Shown: positions 36,119 through 45,168, counted from the stretch's first letter. The stretch: DNA of 64,000 nt from an uncultured Pseudomonadota bacterium (GCA_903844155.1 CAIMSU010000268.1:1-64000), one strand, 5' to 3'. Numbers and translations are program-made. The notes: generated by a model not told the origin, from the sequence alone.

Positions 36119-38503
36119 ATGAGCGCCCGGCCACCCCGATTCCCCCGCCTTCGGCTCGCGCTCACGGCCACGGCGATGCTCGCGATCGTCGTGCTCGTCC
36201 TCCTCGCCATCCCCGCCGGCATGACCGCCAGCCAATGGGCAGACGAGGGCATCGCCCTGGCCGATGCCCACGCCAGCTACAGCGTCAGCCACCCGGGCTG
36301 GAGCTTTCCCGCCCTCCTCCAAACCGCACCCGTCACCCTCGCCCACCCCGGCCCCGAGCTCATCGGCGAGGCTGTCGCCCGAGGCTACGCCGAGGATTGC
36401 AAGGACACCGGCCCGGGTGAGTATTGCCGGCATACGAACAAGGTCGTTCCGCGGTCGGGGGACACGCTGGAGCCCATCGCGATCGGCTACGTCATCGGCC
36501 CCGACGCCGAATTCCGGATCCACCTCCCGCTCGCGCAGGCCCCGAAGGTGCTGACCGACGCGATCATCGCCGCGGAGGACCGGGATTTTCGGACGCACTC
36601 GGGCGTGAACTGGTCCGCCATCGTGCGCGCGCTCGCGGTGAACGCGCAGGCTGGCGGGTACGCACAGGGCGCCAGCACGCTCACGATGCAGGTTGTTCGC
36701 AACCTTTCGCAGCAGAAGGAGAAGACGGCCGTCCGCAAGATCCGCGAGATGGTCCTCGCGGTAGCCATCGACCGGCACCTCGGGAAGGACGGCGTCCTGC
36801 AGATGTACCTGGACGCGCCGTACCTTGGCCAGTGGGGCAAGATCTCCATCTGCGGCTTTGAAGCGGCGGCCGAACACTACTATCGGAAACATGCCTCCGA
36901 GCTCACCTTGGGTGAGGCCGCCACCCTCGCAGGCATCCTGCCGGCGCCCGGCAAATTCGCCCCGGACATCCACCCGAAAGAGGCGAAGGAGCGGCGCGAC
37001 CACGTGCTCAAGAGCATGGCCGAAGTCTACGGCTACGACGTGAAGGCGGCGTTGGATGAGCCGATCGTGACAGTCGAGCCCGCCGATCTGCCGAGCCGCT
37101 TTCCCTCCTACTACTCGGCCGCCCGGGCGTGGCTGGAGCAGAACGTGGACCCGGTCACGCTGTACGGCAGCGGGTTGGTCGTCACCGTTGGCCTCGACGT
37201 CCATGCACAGACCGAGGCCGAGAGCATGTTCCCGGCGAAGATGAAGTATTTTGAGACGATCGTCGGCCGTGGCAGCCCGAAGGGGCACCTGGAGTCCGCC
37301 GGCATCCTGCTCGACGTGCAGACTGGCCTGATCCGCGCGGTGTACGGGGGCAGCGACGCGGGGTCGACGACGTTCAACCGCGCAACGCAGGCGATGCGTC
37401 AGCCCGGATCGAGCTTCAAGCCGCTCGTCTACGCCATGGCGTTTGAGGAGAAGAACCCGGACGGAACCCCGCGCTTCACCGCGGCGACCTCCGAACCGAA
37501 CAGCGAGCGGGTGTTCAAGACGCCAAAGGGCGACTGGAGCCCGCACAACGTCGGCGGTGAGTACACACCGTTTGCGTGCCTGGCGCAGGGCCTCGCGTGG
37601 AGCCAGAACATCGCCACGGCCTCGCTGCTGGAAGAGATGGGCGGCACGGCCGAGGCGCCGAAGAAGCTGATCGCGTTCGCGGCGAAGATGGGGTTTGATA
37701 CTAGCAAGTTCCCGGCAGAGATGGGGCTGGCGCTCGGGCAGGCCGAGGTCACGCCCCTGGAGCAGGCGCAGTTCCAGGCGATCCTCTCCAACGGCGGGCT
37801 GAAGATCACGGGGACGCCCGTTGCGCACGCCGAAGATGCAGGGGGAAAGGTGCGGATCGCCCCCCCCCCCGTCGCAGGCGAGCGCGTCATGACGCCCGAG
37901 GCCGCCGCGCTCACCCGCGAGCTGGAGAAGCTCGTCATCGTGATGGGTACCGGCGGCGCGACGCGGGGAGCGGGCGGTGAAGGCGGGTATCCAGGTCCGG
38001 CGATGGGAAAGACCGGGACGACAGACTCCGAGAAGGACCTCTGGTTTGTCGGCGCCACGCCGACGTACGCCATGGCCGTCTGGCTCGGCTACGACGACCC
38101 CGTCCGCATCGGCGCCGCCGCCTCCGACCTCGCCGCCCCGCTGTGGGGCTGGTGGATGCGCCGCGTCACCCGCGACGACGGCACGTTGCCCGACTGGCCC
38201 GACACCCCCGCCATCTCGCATCGCACCATCTGCACGCAGACCGGCAAGGGCATGAACACCTCCTGCCAGGGCATCTCCGCGCCCTTCCTCGTCGGCACCG
38301 AACCGAAGGGCGGCTGTCCCGTCGATCATCCTCCGCCAACGCCGGAAGAGATGGACCTTGACCCAGACGGAAACCCGATCCCGAAGCCCGGTCACGAGTC
38401 GATCTGGAAAAAGCTCGAGCGCGAGAAGGCCGAGGCCGACGCGGCTGCGGCTGCCGGGACGCCCGACGCGGTCCCCACCGACGCCGCTCCCGGGAAGGAG
38501 TAA
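36119..38503 (+). CDS. mrcA: Class A penicillin-binding protein (transglycosylase/transpeptidase)
   Basis: 794 aa. N-terminal transmembrane helix (about 11-33), glycosyltransferase domain with the catalytic Glu in AAEDRDFRTHSGV (about residue 155) and QGASTLTMQVVRN, then a transpeptidase domain with SSFK (serine nucleophile in QPGSSFKPLVYA), SQN and KTGTTD. It polymerises and cross-links peptidoglycan in the periplasm. The C-terminus is a charged, Ala/Pro-rich tail. A run of eleven C at 37860-37870 lies in the coding sequence between the SQN and KTG motifs. Confidence 0.94.
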   Translation: MSARPPRFPRLRLALTATAMLAIVVLVLLAIPAGMTASQWADEGIALADAHASYSVSHPGWSFPALLQTAPVTLAHPGPELIGEAVARGYAEDCKDTGPGEYCRHTNKVVPRSGDTLEPIAIGYVIGPDAEFRIHLPLAQAPKVLTDAIIAAEDRDFRTHSGVNWSAIVRALAVNAQAGGYAQGASTLTMQVVRNLSQQKEKTAVRKIREMVLAVAIDRHLGKDGVLQMYLDAPYLGQWGKISICGFEAAAEHYYRKHASELTLGEAATLAGILPAPGKFAPDIHPKEAKERRDHVLKSMAEVYGYDVKAALDEPIVTVEPADLPSRFPSYYSAARAWLEQNVDPVTLYGSGLVVTVGLDVHAQTEAESMFPAKMKYFETIVGRGSPKGHLESAGILLDVQTGLIRAVYGGSDAGSTTFNRATQAMRQPGSSFKPLVYAMAFEEKNPDGTPRFTAATSEPNSERVFKTPKGDWSPHNVGGEYTPFACLAQGLAWSQNIATASLLEEMGGTAEAPKKLIAFAAKMGFDTSKFPAEMGLALGQAEVTPLEQAQFQAILSNGGLKITGTPVAHAEDAGGKVRIAPPPVAGERVMTPEAAALTRELEKLVIVMGTGGATRGAGGEGGYPGPAMGKTGTTDSEKDLWFVGATPTYAMAVWLGYDDPVRIGAAASDLAAPLWGWWMRRVTRDDGTLPDWPDTPAISHRTICTQTGKGMNTSCQGISAPFLVGTEPKGGCPVDHPPPTPEEMDLDPDGNPIPKPGHESIWKKLEREKAEADAAAAAGTPDAVPTDAAPGKE
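37860..37870. repeat. C11 homopolymer in the PBP gene
   Basis: Eleven consecutive C residues reading as Ala-Pro-Pro-Pro. Addition or loss of one base would truncate the protein before the KTG motif. Confidence 0.85.
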
Positions 38504-38683
38504 CGTTCAAAGCGCGCAACTTCCGGTTCTTGTCGGGAGGTGCTCTCACGGACGGGCCTCCTCTGGGCAGCTCGCCACCTCCGGAGCGCGTCCACCCGGC
38601 AGCGGTGGAACGCCGCGTTGCCCGGAAGCGCCGTCGCGGGCGCGAGCCACAGGGAGAAGAATTTACGGCCTGGGAAGAACATC

Positions 38684-38822
38684 AAGACGCCAAGGCCGCC
38701 AAGGAGAACCAAGGAGAACCAAGGAAATGCAGGGGGGCAGCGCGGTGGCAGGGCGGGACGGGGGGCGGCGAGCGACGGGGCCCATCCTCGCCTCAGCCTC
38801 CTCCTTGGCGACTTGGCGTCTT
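38684..38822. repeat. Inverted GACGCCAAGG-type repeat
   Basis: 38684-38706 reads AAGACGCCAAGG then CCGCCAAGGAG; 38801-38822 is its near-complement, CTCCTTGGCGACTTGGCGTC then TT. The unit recurs in short tandem around both arms (CAAGGAGAAC at 38700-38722; TTGGCGTC at 38813-38829). About 95 bp separate the arms. Such CCAAGACGCCAAGG tandems are seen as dispersed intergenic repeats in many environmental genomes. Confidence 0.75.
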
Positions 38823-38935
38823 GGCGTCTTGGCGGTTGAACCTCTTTTTCTTCCTGCCAACCCTCCCCGGGCGTCCATCGCGTCCTTTGCGCTACACCGC
38901 TTCCTCTGCCTTGACGAACGAAGCTCGTTACGATT

Positions 38936-38980
38936 CTCCTCCCGCATTTCGTATCCAGCGGATACGAAATGCGGGAGGAG
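38936..38980. repeat. Perfect palindrome with 21-bp arms
   Basis: Left arm 38936-38956 starts CTCCTCCCGCATTTCGTATC; right arm 38960-38980 is its exact reverse complement, with loop AGC. It ends 5 bp past the lgt-like stop codon. It may act as a terminator for that gene, though no T-run follows on the minus strand. Confidence 0.85.
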
Positions 38981-38985
38981 GATTG

Positions 38986-39744
38986 TCACACGGGACCGGG
39001 GGCGGGTGCCATCGGCGGGCGGCGCACGCTCAGCGCGACAGCGACCACCGTCCCGAGGCATACCCACTGCACGAGGGTGAACCCGAGCGTCGGCCCGGTG
39101 TCGCCGCGCACAAACTCCAGCACGAAGCGGATCGCGGCGTACCCGGCCAGATAGTATCGAAAAAGCCAGCCCTCCGGCCGAACGGTGCGGCGGATCGACC
39201 AGAGCACCGCAGCCAGCGTAAGGTCCGCGCCCGTCTCCACGAGCTGCTGCGGGAAGCGCCCGCCGATCGCCAGCCACCCGCACGGCCCGGCCGTGTCGAC
39301 GTGCACACCCGGGCAACACCCGTTGAGGAAGCAGCCGATCCGGCCGATCCCCTGCGCCAACGGCACGCTCACCGCGAACCCGTCCCCGGTCGAATGACGG
39401 ACCCCGACGATCCGCTTCGTGACCTCCACGCCAAGGTAGGCGCCGCCGATCCCGCCCACGACCGTCTTCCCGGTAAAGTCCATCGCCAACGCGGCGTTCC
39501 AGAGCGCCCGCATGTCCGCGGCGAACAGCAGCATCCCCACCTTGGACCCGATCATCGCGCCAAGGAGGGCGCCCGCGCCGACGTACACATGCCCCGGGGT
39601 TCGCGCGTAGCCGAGACGCCGGACCTCAGCGCGGCGGACCACAAACGCCACGACGAAGCCGAGGAACACGAGCACCGCGTAGGCGCGGATGGGAACGCCG
39701 CTGACGGTGAGGAGGACCGGGTACACGCCGCTGAACCGTATCAT
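38986..39744 (-). CDS. lgt: Prolipoprotein diacylglyceryl transferase-family protein
   Basis: 252 aa, multi-pass membrane protein with at least six hydrophobic helices. Family marks: PIRAYAVLVFLGF at the start, TVVGGIGGAYLGVE, the catalytic-loop region GIGRIGCFLNGCCPG (about 137-151) and EFVRGD near the C-terminus. Lgt attaches diacylglycerol to the lipobox Cys of prelipoproteins. The loop here has GCCPG where canonical Lgt has the Asn-Gly-Glu motif, a variant seen in a paralogous subgroup, so the substrate may differ. The many lipoproteins in this window imply at least one working Lgt in the cell. Confidence 0.82.
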   Translation of the reverse strand: MIRFSGVYPVLLTVSGVPIRAYAVLVFLGFVVAFVVRRAEVRRLGYARTPGHVYVGAGALLGAMIGSKVGMLLFAADMRALWNAALAMDFTGKTVVGGIGGAYLGVEVTKRIVGVRHSTGDGFAVSVPLAQGIGRIGCFLNGCCPGVHVDTAGPCGWLAIGGRFPQQLVETGADLTLAAVLWSIRRTVRPEGWLFRYYLAGYAAIRFVLEFVRGDTGPTLGFTLVQWVCLGTVVAVALSVRRPPMAPAPGPV

Positions 39745-39793
39745 CGGCCAGACCGCGCCCCGGGTGTGCTACGTTCGGCCATCCGGAGCCGCG

Positions 39794-39934
39794 ATGTCCG
39801 ACCAGAACACAGGCAGCAGCGTGCTCAAGAAGGTCCTCATCGGCGTCGCATTGGTCGGCTGCCTCGGCGCCGTGACCGTGACGGCGCTCGCGTTCTTCAT
39901 GCTGTGGGAGTGCGACCATGCGAGCATTGAGTGA
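39794..39934 (+). CDS. 46-aa single-pass membrane protein
   Basis: Starts MSDQNTGSSVLKK, with GGAG 5 nt before the ATG; a single hydrophobic segment (VLIGVALVGCLGAVTVTALAFFML) spans about 14-37. It ends in ECDHASIE and overlaps the next gene's start by 17 nt in another frame. No family recognised. The good ribosome binding site and overlap support a real gene. Confidence 0.6.
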   Translation: MSDQNTGSSVLKKVLIGVALVGCLGAVTVTALAFFMLWECDHASIE

Positions 39935-40586
39935 GGCCGTCCCGGGTCGCCCGGCGCGGCGGTCGCGGCGGCTGAGCGCGCCGTCGATGGTCGTTGGGAC
40001 CGTCGGAACGGTCGGGGTGGCCTGGTTCGCGCTGTGGGCGTGCGCGCCGATGTCGACGATGCCGGTGCCGGGCGCGATCGACTCGAACACGAGCGAGTTC
40101 GGCGTGGGCGGAAACGCTACGTTTGGAGCCGCATCTACGACGAGCACCACCATCGCCCCCGGCATCGGCGAGAGCGGCCAGTTCTGGTACGACCACCGCT
40201 TCGGGAAATTCGACTTTGGCGGCGGTGTGTTCGCCGGAAATTCGAGCCTTGTAGGCGGTGGCCTGTTCTTCGGCGGGATGTTTCCCGTCGGCAAGATCAA
40301 CCTCGGCTTCGAGATCGCCGGCGGGTTCCTTTGGGCAGAGGCGGGGATCCCGCTGACGGTCCCGCTCGGCGACCACGCGTGGCTCTACACCGAGCCAAGC
40401 ATCGGCATTCGCGCGCAGCTCGCGCGTCTGCCCGTCGGCGTCGGATTCCGCCTTGGCAAGCACTTCATGCTCGCGCCGGAGGTGGCGGTCGAGTACGGCG
40501 CTACAACCTCGCCGATCCGCCCAACCGGCACGTTCCCCCAAAGCCTGGCATTTACAGGCGCTTTCTCCGCCGGCTACGGCTTCTAA
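39918..40586 (+). CDS. Outer-membrane-like beta-barrel protein
   Basis: 222 aa. A long basic N-region, then a hydrophobic segment ending in ALWAC, which could be a lipobox (Cys near residue 42). The remainder has alternating Gly/aromatic strands (FDFGGGVFAGN, GGGLFFGGMF, INLGFEIAGGF) and a C-terminal aromatic residue (GYGF), typical of small barrel proteins of the outer membrane. Function unknown. Overlaps the 46-aa gene upstream; the next gene begins 8 bp later. Confidence 0.75.
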   Translation: MRALSEAVPGRPARRSRRLSAPSMVVGTVGTVGVAWFALWACAPMSTMPVPGAIDSNTSEFGVGGNATFGAASTTSTTIAPGIGESGQFWYDHRFGKFDFGGGVFAGNSSLVGGGLFFGGMFPVGKINLGFEIAGGFLWAEAGIPLTVPLGDHAWLYTEPSIGIRAQLARLPVGVGFRLGKHFMLAPEVAVEYGATTSPIRPTGTFPQSLAFTGAFSAGYGF

Positions 40587-40594
40587 GGCCCCTT

Positions 40595-42037
40595 TTGGCG
40601 CAGACCCGACCCTACCTCTACTACGACGCCGCCGTGTCCATCTGCAACGTCTGCCTCCGCCGCGTCGAGGGCAAGATCGTCTTCGAAGATGGGAAGGTCT
40701 ACCTCGACAAGTGGTGTCGCCTCCACAAGCACCAGCGCACGCTGCTCTCGGACGACATCGACTTCTACCGCAGGGGTCGAGAGGTCTACCTCAAGCCGCC
40801 GGAGATGCCGCGCCACTTCAACACGCCGCAACACTACGGCTGTCCCTACGATTGCGGGCTTTGTCCGGAGCACATGCAGCACTCCTGCCTCTCGCTGCTG
40901 GAGGTGACCGACCTCTGCAACCTGCGCTGCCCGGTCTGCTACGCCGAGAGCGGACCCCACCGCGGAACCGCTGGGAACAGCGCGCACCGCCCGATGGACA
41001 CGATCCGACGCATGCTCGACGCCATCGTCTCCAACGAGGGTGAGCCGGACGTGGTGCAGCTTTCCGGGGGTGAGCCGACGTTGCACCCGGACTTCTGGGC
41101 GATCCTGGACGAGTGCAAGGCGCGGCCGATCCGGCACTTGATGCTCAACACCAACGGCATCCGGATCGCGCGCGAGCCCGGCTTCGCAGAGCGACTCGCC
41201 AGCTACCAGCCTGCTTTTGAGGTCTACCTGCAGTTCGACAGCCTGCGCGCCGGGCCGCACGAACAGATGCGGGGCCAGGACCTGCGCGCGATTCGGGAGG
41301 CCGCGCTCGCGAACCTCGAAGCCGCGAACGTCAGCACCACGCTCGTCGTCACGCTGATGAAGGGCCTGAACGACGACGAGATCGGCGACATCATCCGCTA
41401 CGCCCTGACCTTTCGCTGCATCCGCGGGGTCACGTTCCAGCCGGTCCAGCACGCCGGTCGCACCGAGGGTTACGACCCTGCCGTCCACCGCCTCACGATC
41501 AGCGAGGTCCGTCGGAAGATCATCGAGCAATCCGGCTTGTTCACCGATCGCGACGTCCTCCCGGTGCCCTGCAACGCCGACTGCCTCGCCATGGCCTACG
41601 CCTTGAAGCCCGGCCCCGGCCTCCCGGCCATCCCTCTTACCGGCCTCGTCGACCCCGCCGTCTTCATCGAAGGCAGCCGCAACACCATCGTCTACGAGCG
41701 GGATCCGACCCTCAAAGCGCACTTCATCAAGCTGTTCGCGACCAACCACTCACCCGAGGGCGCCGCGAACTGCCTCGCCGACCTGCTCTGCTGTCTGCCG
41801 ACCGTTGCGTCCGGGACGCCCGAACTCCCCGCCTTCAAGTACGAGAACCTCTTTCGCGTCATCATCATGCAGTTCGTCGACGCCGAGAGCTTCGATCTGC
41901 GCGCCGTGCGCAAGAGCTGCGTGCACATCGCCACGCCCGAGGGCAAGATCGTCCCGTTTGACACCTACAACCTGTTCTATCGTGACGGCAAGCGCGAGCG
42001 GTTGCGGGAGCTGCAGGCAGAGATTGATCCCGACTAG
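40595..42037 (+). CDS. Radical SAM protein of the Tes (tetraether lipid synthase) type
   Basis: 480 aa from TTG 40595. It opens with CNVC (C17, C20) and a later Cys (KWCRLHKH), which fits a rubredoxin-like site; then CPYDCGLCPEH (C83, C87, C90) and the radical SAM motif CNLRCPVC (C108, C112, C115), followed by GGEPTLHPDF. More cysteines (PCNADC, CLADLLCC) follow in the C-terminal half. This order, in particular the CGLCPEH...C-NLRCPVC pairing, matches archaeal Tes (MJ0619 type), which joins lipid tails by C-C bond formation. Lipid tail coupling is therefore a reasonable guess. Stop overlaps the convergent barrel protein. Confidence 0.85.
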   Translation: MAQTRPYLYYDAAVSICNVCLRRVEGKIVFEDGKVYLDKWCRLHKHQRTLLSDDIDFYRRGREVYLKPPEMPRHFNTPQHYGCPYDCGLCPEHMQHSCLSLLEVTDLCNLRCPVCYAESGPHRGTAGNSAHRPMDTIRRMLDAIVSNEGEPDVVQLSGGEPTLHPDFWAILDECKARPIRHLMLNTNGIRIAREPGFAERLASYQPAFEVYLQFDSLRAGPHEQMRGQDLRAIREAALANLEAANVSTTLVVTLMKGLNDDEIGDIIRYALTFRCIRGVTFQPVQHAGRTEGYDPAVHRLTISEVRRKIIEQSGLFTDRDVLPVPCNADCLAMAYALKPGPGLPAIPLTGLVDPAVFIEGSRNTIVYERDPTLKAHFIKLFATNHSPEGAANCLADLLCCLPTVASGTPELPAFKYENLFRVIIMQFVDAESFDLRAVRKSCVHIATPEGKIVPFDTYNLFYRDGKRERLRELQAEIDPD

Positions 42038-45000
42038 AACGAGCTCCCGAACGACAAATACGCGCCCCCAGGGTCGAGAAAGTTGATGCCGTCGCCGCGC
42101 GGCGCGAACCCGTACCCCGCCCGGATCAAGTACCCGCCGCCATACCCGGCAATCGCGTAGAGCTGCACCTCCGCGCCCGTGCCAAGCAGCACCTGCTCCG
42201 TCTGTGCGGGCTTGGTGAAGTCGTCGAACGCATTCCCGCTGTCGACGAAAACAGCCCCTGAGATGTACCGTAGAAAGAGTGGAATCGTCCCGACGCCGCG
42301 GTCGATGTTCCAGATCGGGAACCGCGCCTCCAGCGAGCCCAGCCAGTACCATTCGCCGCTGTCCGCACCCGGGTAGTACCCCCGCAGCATGCGGAATTCG
42401 CTTGGAACGACGGTGATCCCGCCCTCCGAGTAGGCGCCGCCAAGGCGGTAGCTTCCATACTTGAACTTGTCGCCGAGCGTCGCCCCTCCGGAGAGCTTCC
42501 ACGCGAAGACCTGGTTGGGGATCAGCGGGTTCGTCACGTACTCGCGCCACTCCGCGGTCGCCTGCGCGCGCGTGAACGGGACGCGCACGCCCGTGTCGTC
42601 GAACTTCGAGCTACCAAGGAAGAACGGCGTCAGTTCGGCACCGACGGCGAGCGAACGAGCGGCCTCCGGGCTGATGGACCGTGAATAGCTCTGCCCCTTG
42701 CTGTAGCTCCAGCCGACGCCGAGCGAGCTGAAAAACCCGCGCGTCGGGAGCGCTGGGAGGTAAGCGTCCGTCGGGATGGGATCCAGGTTCGTCCGAAGGG
42801 TTCCGGACCAGTAGGCGCTGAGGCTGGAGTGCGCGTCGATCGGGTACCCCATCGAGGCGGCGGTCTGGATGCGATGGTCCCAGTAACGGTCGGTCATCGC
42901 CTGCAGGCCGGGGAGGTAGCCGCCGCCGTCGGTCGGTGTCGGGGTCTCCTGGTAGATGGTCGAGGAATTATCGACGTAATCCTGCATCCCGAGGCCGCAC
43001 ACGGGGCGCCACCGATTGAGCACCACCGACGCGCCGCCGCCCACAAAATGGGCGTCCGTCCGGTAGCTGAGCGAGCCCGAGTAGGTGAGGAACCCGAGCA
43101 GGTCGGAGCCGTAGGTGGAGACGGCGCCGAGCAGGCCGGGTGCACCGCCCGACTGGGTGATGTAGCCGTATGGCAGCCAGAACCGAGGGGGAAGCAGGGT
43201 ATGCCACGGTCGGTACGGCCGTGCGGGCAGGTCCGCGTGCGCGAGGGGGTCGACGGGCGCCGGATCGGGCTTGATCGGCGCGGCGGGCGTGTCGAGGACG
43301 AAGGGAGCGCGGGCACCGCTCTCGGGCCCTGACTTCACCGCCATCGCCCCCGGAAGGTCGTCGATGTGCCGCCACGTCGCCGGGTCGAGCGGCATCGTCG
43401 CGATCTGCGAGCCCATGGTCGTGAAGACGTTGAACGCGAGTAGTTTGCCGTTGGGGTGGACGGAAGGGCCGTACGCGCCGGTCAGGACGTTCGTCACCCG
43501 CCAGATGCCTCGCCCGACCATGTCGACGGCGTAGATGTCTGGTACACCCTCGCGATCCGAGGCGAAGTAGAGGTACCGACCGTCGGGTGACCAGGCCGGG
43601 TCGCGGTCGATGGCGACGTCGTCCGTCAGGCGCTCCAGCGGCTTGCCGTCGTCGGAGTAGAGCCAGAGGTCGCGCTGCCCGTCAGCCCACACGCTCACGG
43701 CGATCTGCGTGCCATCGGGCGAGTAGGCGGGCGTGCCGAACTGGGTGTGGCGGTGGTCGTCGGCGACGAGCGGGCGAAACTCCCCGTCCACGGTCAAGTA
43801 TTGCAACGCGTTGTCCTGCGCGCCGTTGGTCACGACGAGCAAGCGGGAGCCGTCCGGCGAGAAGGTCGGGTCAAACGCGCGTTTGCCGTTGGTGACCGCC
43901 TTCAGCGAGTCGCTCGCGATGTCGTACTGGTAGATGTCCGCGTACGCGTCGTAGAGGTCGACGGTGTGGGCCATCGAGTAGACGAAGCCCTTGGAGTCGG
44001 GCCGCCAGCGCAGCACGCGCGCGGACTTGTGCGGCAGCACGCGGCGGGCGTTCTTCCCGTCGGCGTCCGCGAGCCAGAAGGCGCTGCCGCGGTGCGGATC
44101 GTCGCAGGAGTAGGCAAGCGTCTTGCCGTCGGGCGACCACGCCGGGACGCCGCAGCCGTCGTCCTTTGGCGAGAGGACGGCGAATGGCGTGAGGCCCTCA
44201 GCGGTGATTTCGTCGACCTGCGCCTGGTACCGGCTTTTGAGCGTGGCTTTCCACTGGTGGTAGAGCGTGACGAACGACTCGCCGAACGTCTGCTTCGCGG
44301 GCAAGATGAACGGGATCGACCGACCATATCGATGGATCCAGTCCGTCCACGCGTCGGGCTTGCCGAGGCCGCCGTCGTCCGGGTCCCCGTCCGTGGATGG
44401 GGGCAAGGCGGCATGTTCCGCCGCGAACTGGACGAAGTCCTCGCCGAAGAGGTAGCGGAGATTCCCGGCCGGGGGGCTCGCCTGAAACCCCTCCAGGTTG
44501 CCGAGCGGCGGAAAACGGTCTTCGATCGTGGCGGTTCGCTTGACCATGTCGACGAGCGGGTTCCGGCCGCGTCCGGCCGTCGTGTGCTTCGTCTCCTCGT
44601 ACGTCGCCAGCCCCTCCGTCATCCAGCCCGGCGAGACGAGGTTCGGCGAGATGATGCGGCCCAACAACAGGCGTGCGACCTGGGGAAGTCCGCCGACGGT
44701 GTCCAGGTGGAGGATGTGCGTCAGCTCGTGCGTGATGATCGCCTCGTTCCAGTCGCGGTAGAGCGAGAGCGTGCTGTCGGCCTCGGGCGCCGTCACGTAG
44801 ATCACGATGTGGTTGACGGGGACGATGGTGGCGTAGCCGTTCGCGTCGTCCGTCCAGTCGACCAAAAGCAGCTCGATCTTGTCTTTTGGCTCGTGGTGGA
44901 TCTCGGCGGAGAGCTTGCCGTAGGCGACTTCGGCGTCGATCGCCATCTCCTCGGCGAGCTGGGTCTCGTCCGTGCCCGAAGCGACCTTGCCCGCGCAAAT

Positions 45001-45168
45001 GGCGGCCGGGGTCGACCTTGCGCAATGAACCTCGCCGGGCACGTGGAACGTGATCCGGAAATGGTCGGTTTCGAGCGTCTTCCAACGCAACGTGGGGTCA
45101 AAAGGGGCAGCGGACGCGGGCGAGGCGAGGAGGCCCAGAGCGGCGAGGATCGGGAGCGCGAACGGCAC
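42034..45168 (-). CDS. Gluzincin-like peptidase domain + WD40-like propeller + C-terminal outer-membrane barrel
   Basis: About 1044 aa. A signal peptide ending ALGLLASPASA is followed by a peptidase-like domain with HELTH (IITHELTHILHLD), and an additional Glu in the next helix (WMTEGLATYEE), the pattern of gluzincin proteases. The centre has PD40/TolB-like repeats (SPDGKTLAYS, SPDGSRLLVV, SPDGTQIAVS, SPDGRYLYFAS), a propeller. The last about 350 residues are barrel-like and end in LSFGSSF, a typical outer-membrane C-terminal strand with Phe. The start is uncertain: GTG 45168 gives a clean signal peptide without basic residues; GTG 45228 gives a basic n-region but overlaps the divergent mce gene. 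Confidence 0.85.
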   Translation of the reverse strand: MPFALPILAALGLLASPASAAPFDPTLRWKTLETDHFRITFHVPGEVHCARSTPAAICAGKVASGTDETQLAEEMAIDAEVAYGKLSAEIHHEPKDKIELLLVDWTDDANGYATIVPVNHIVIYVTAPEADSTLSLYRDWNEAIITHELTHILHLDTVGGLPQVARLLLGRIISPNLVSPGWMTEGLATYEETKHTTAGRGRNPLVDMVKRTATIEDRFPPLGNLEGFQASPPAGNLRYLFGEDFVQFAAEHAALPPSTDGDPDDGGLGKPDAWTDWIHRYGRSIPFILPAKQTFGESFVTLYHQWKATLKSRYQAQVDEITAEGLTPFAVLSPKDDGCGVPAWSPDGKTLAYSCDDPHRGSAFWLADADGKNARRVLPHKSARVLRWRPDSKGFVYSMAHTVDLYDAYADIYQYDIASDSLKAVTNGKRAFDPTFSPDGSRLLVVTNGAQDNALQYLTVDGEFRPLVADDHRHTQFGTPAYSPDGTQIAVSVWADGQRDLWLYSDDGKPLERLTDDVAIDRDPAWSPDGRYLYFASDREGVPDIYAVDMVGRGIWRVTNVLTGAYGPSVHPNGKLLAFNVFTTMGSQIATMPLDPATWRHIDDLPGAMAVKSGPESGARAPFVLDTPAAPIKPDPAPVDPLAHADLPARPYRPWHTLLPPRFWLPYGYITQSGGAPGLLGAVSTYGSDLLGFLTYSGSLSYRTDAHFVGGGASVVLNRWRPVCGLGMQDYVDNSSTIYQETPTPTDGGGYLPGLQAMTDRYWDHRIQTAASMGYPIDAHSSLSAYWSGTLRTNLDPIPTDAYLPALPTRGFFSSLGVGWSYSKGQSYSRSISPEAARSLAVGAELTPFFLGSSKFDDTGVRVPFTRAQATAEWREYVTNPLIPNQVFAWKLSGGATLGDKFKYGSYRLGGAYSEGGITVVPSEFRMLRGYYPGADSGEWYWLGSLEARFPIWNIDRGVGTIPLFLRYISGAVFVDSGNAFDDFTKPAQTEQVLLGTGAEVQLYAIAGYGGGYLIRAGYGFAPRGDGINFLDPGGAYLSFGSSF

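Larger units (their letters stand above)
38504..38985. other. Gene-free region with repeats
   Basis: No frame in this 482-bp stretch has a plausible start, codon usage or protein character. It lies between convergent genes (PBP and Lgt-like) and contains the CCAAGG-type inverted repeat and a 21-bp-arm palindrome listed separately. Confidence 0.7.

Noticed and set aside
36065-38395. 776-aa minus-strand frame opposite the PBP
   Set aside because: Shadow of a PBP with complete catalytic motifs on the other strand.
40034-40594. N-terminal extension of the Tes-like protein
   Set aside because: Runs through the barrel gene in another frame; Cys motifs start only after the TTG at 40595.
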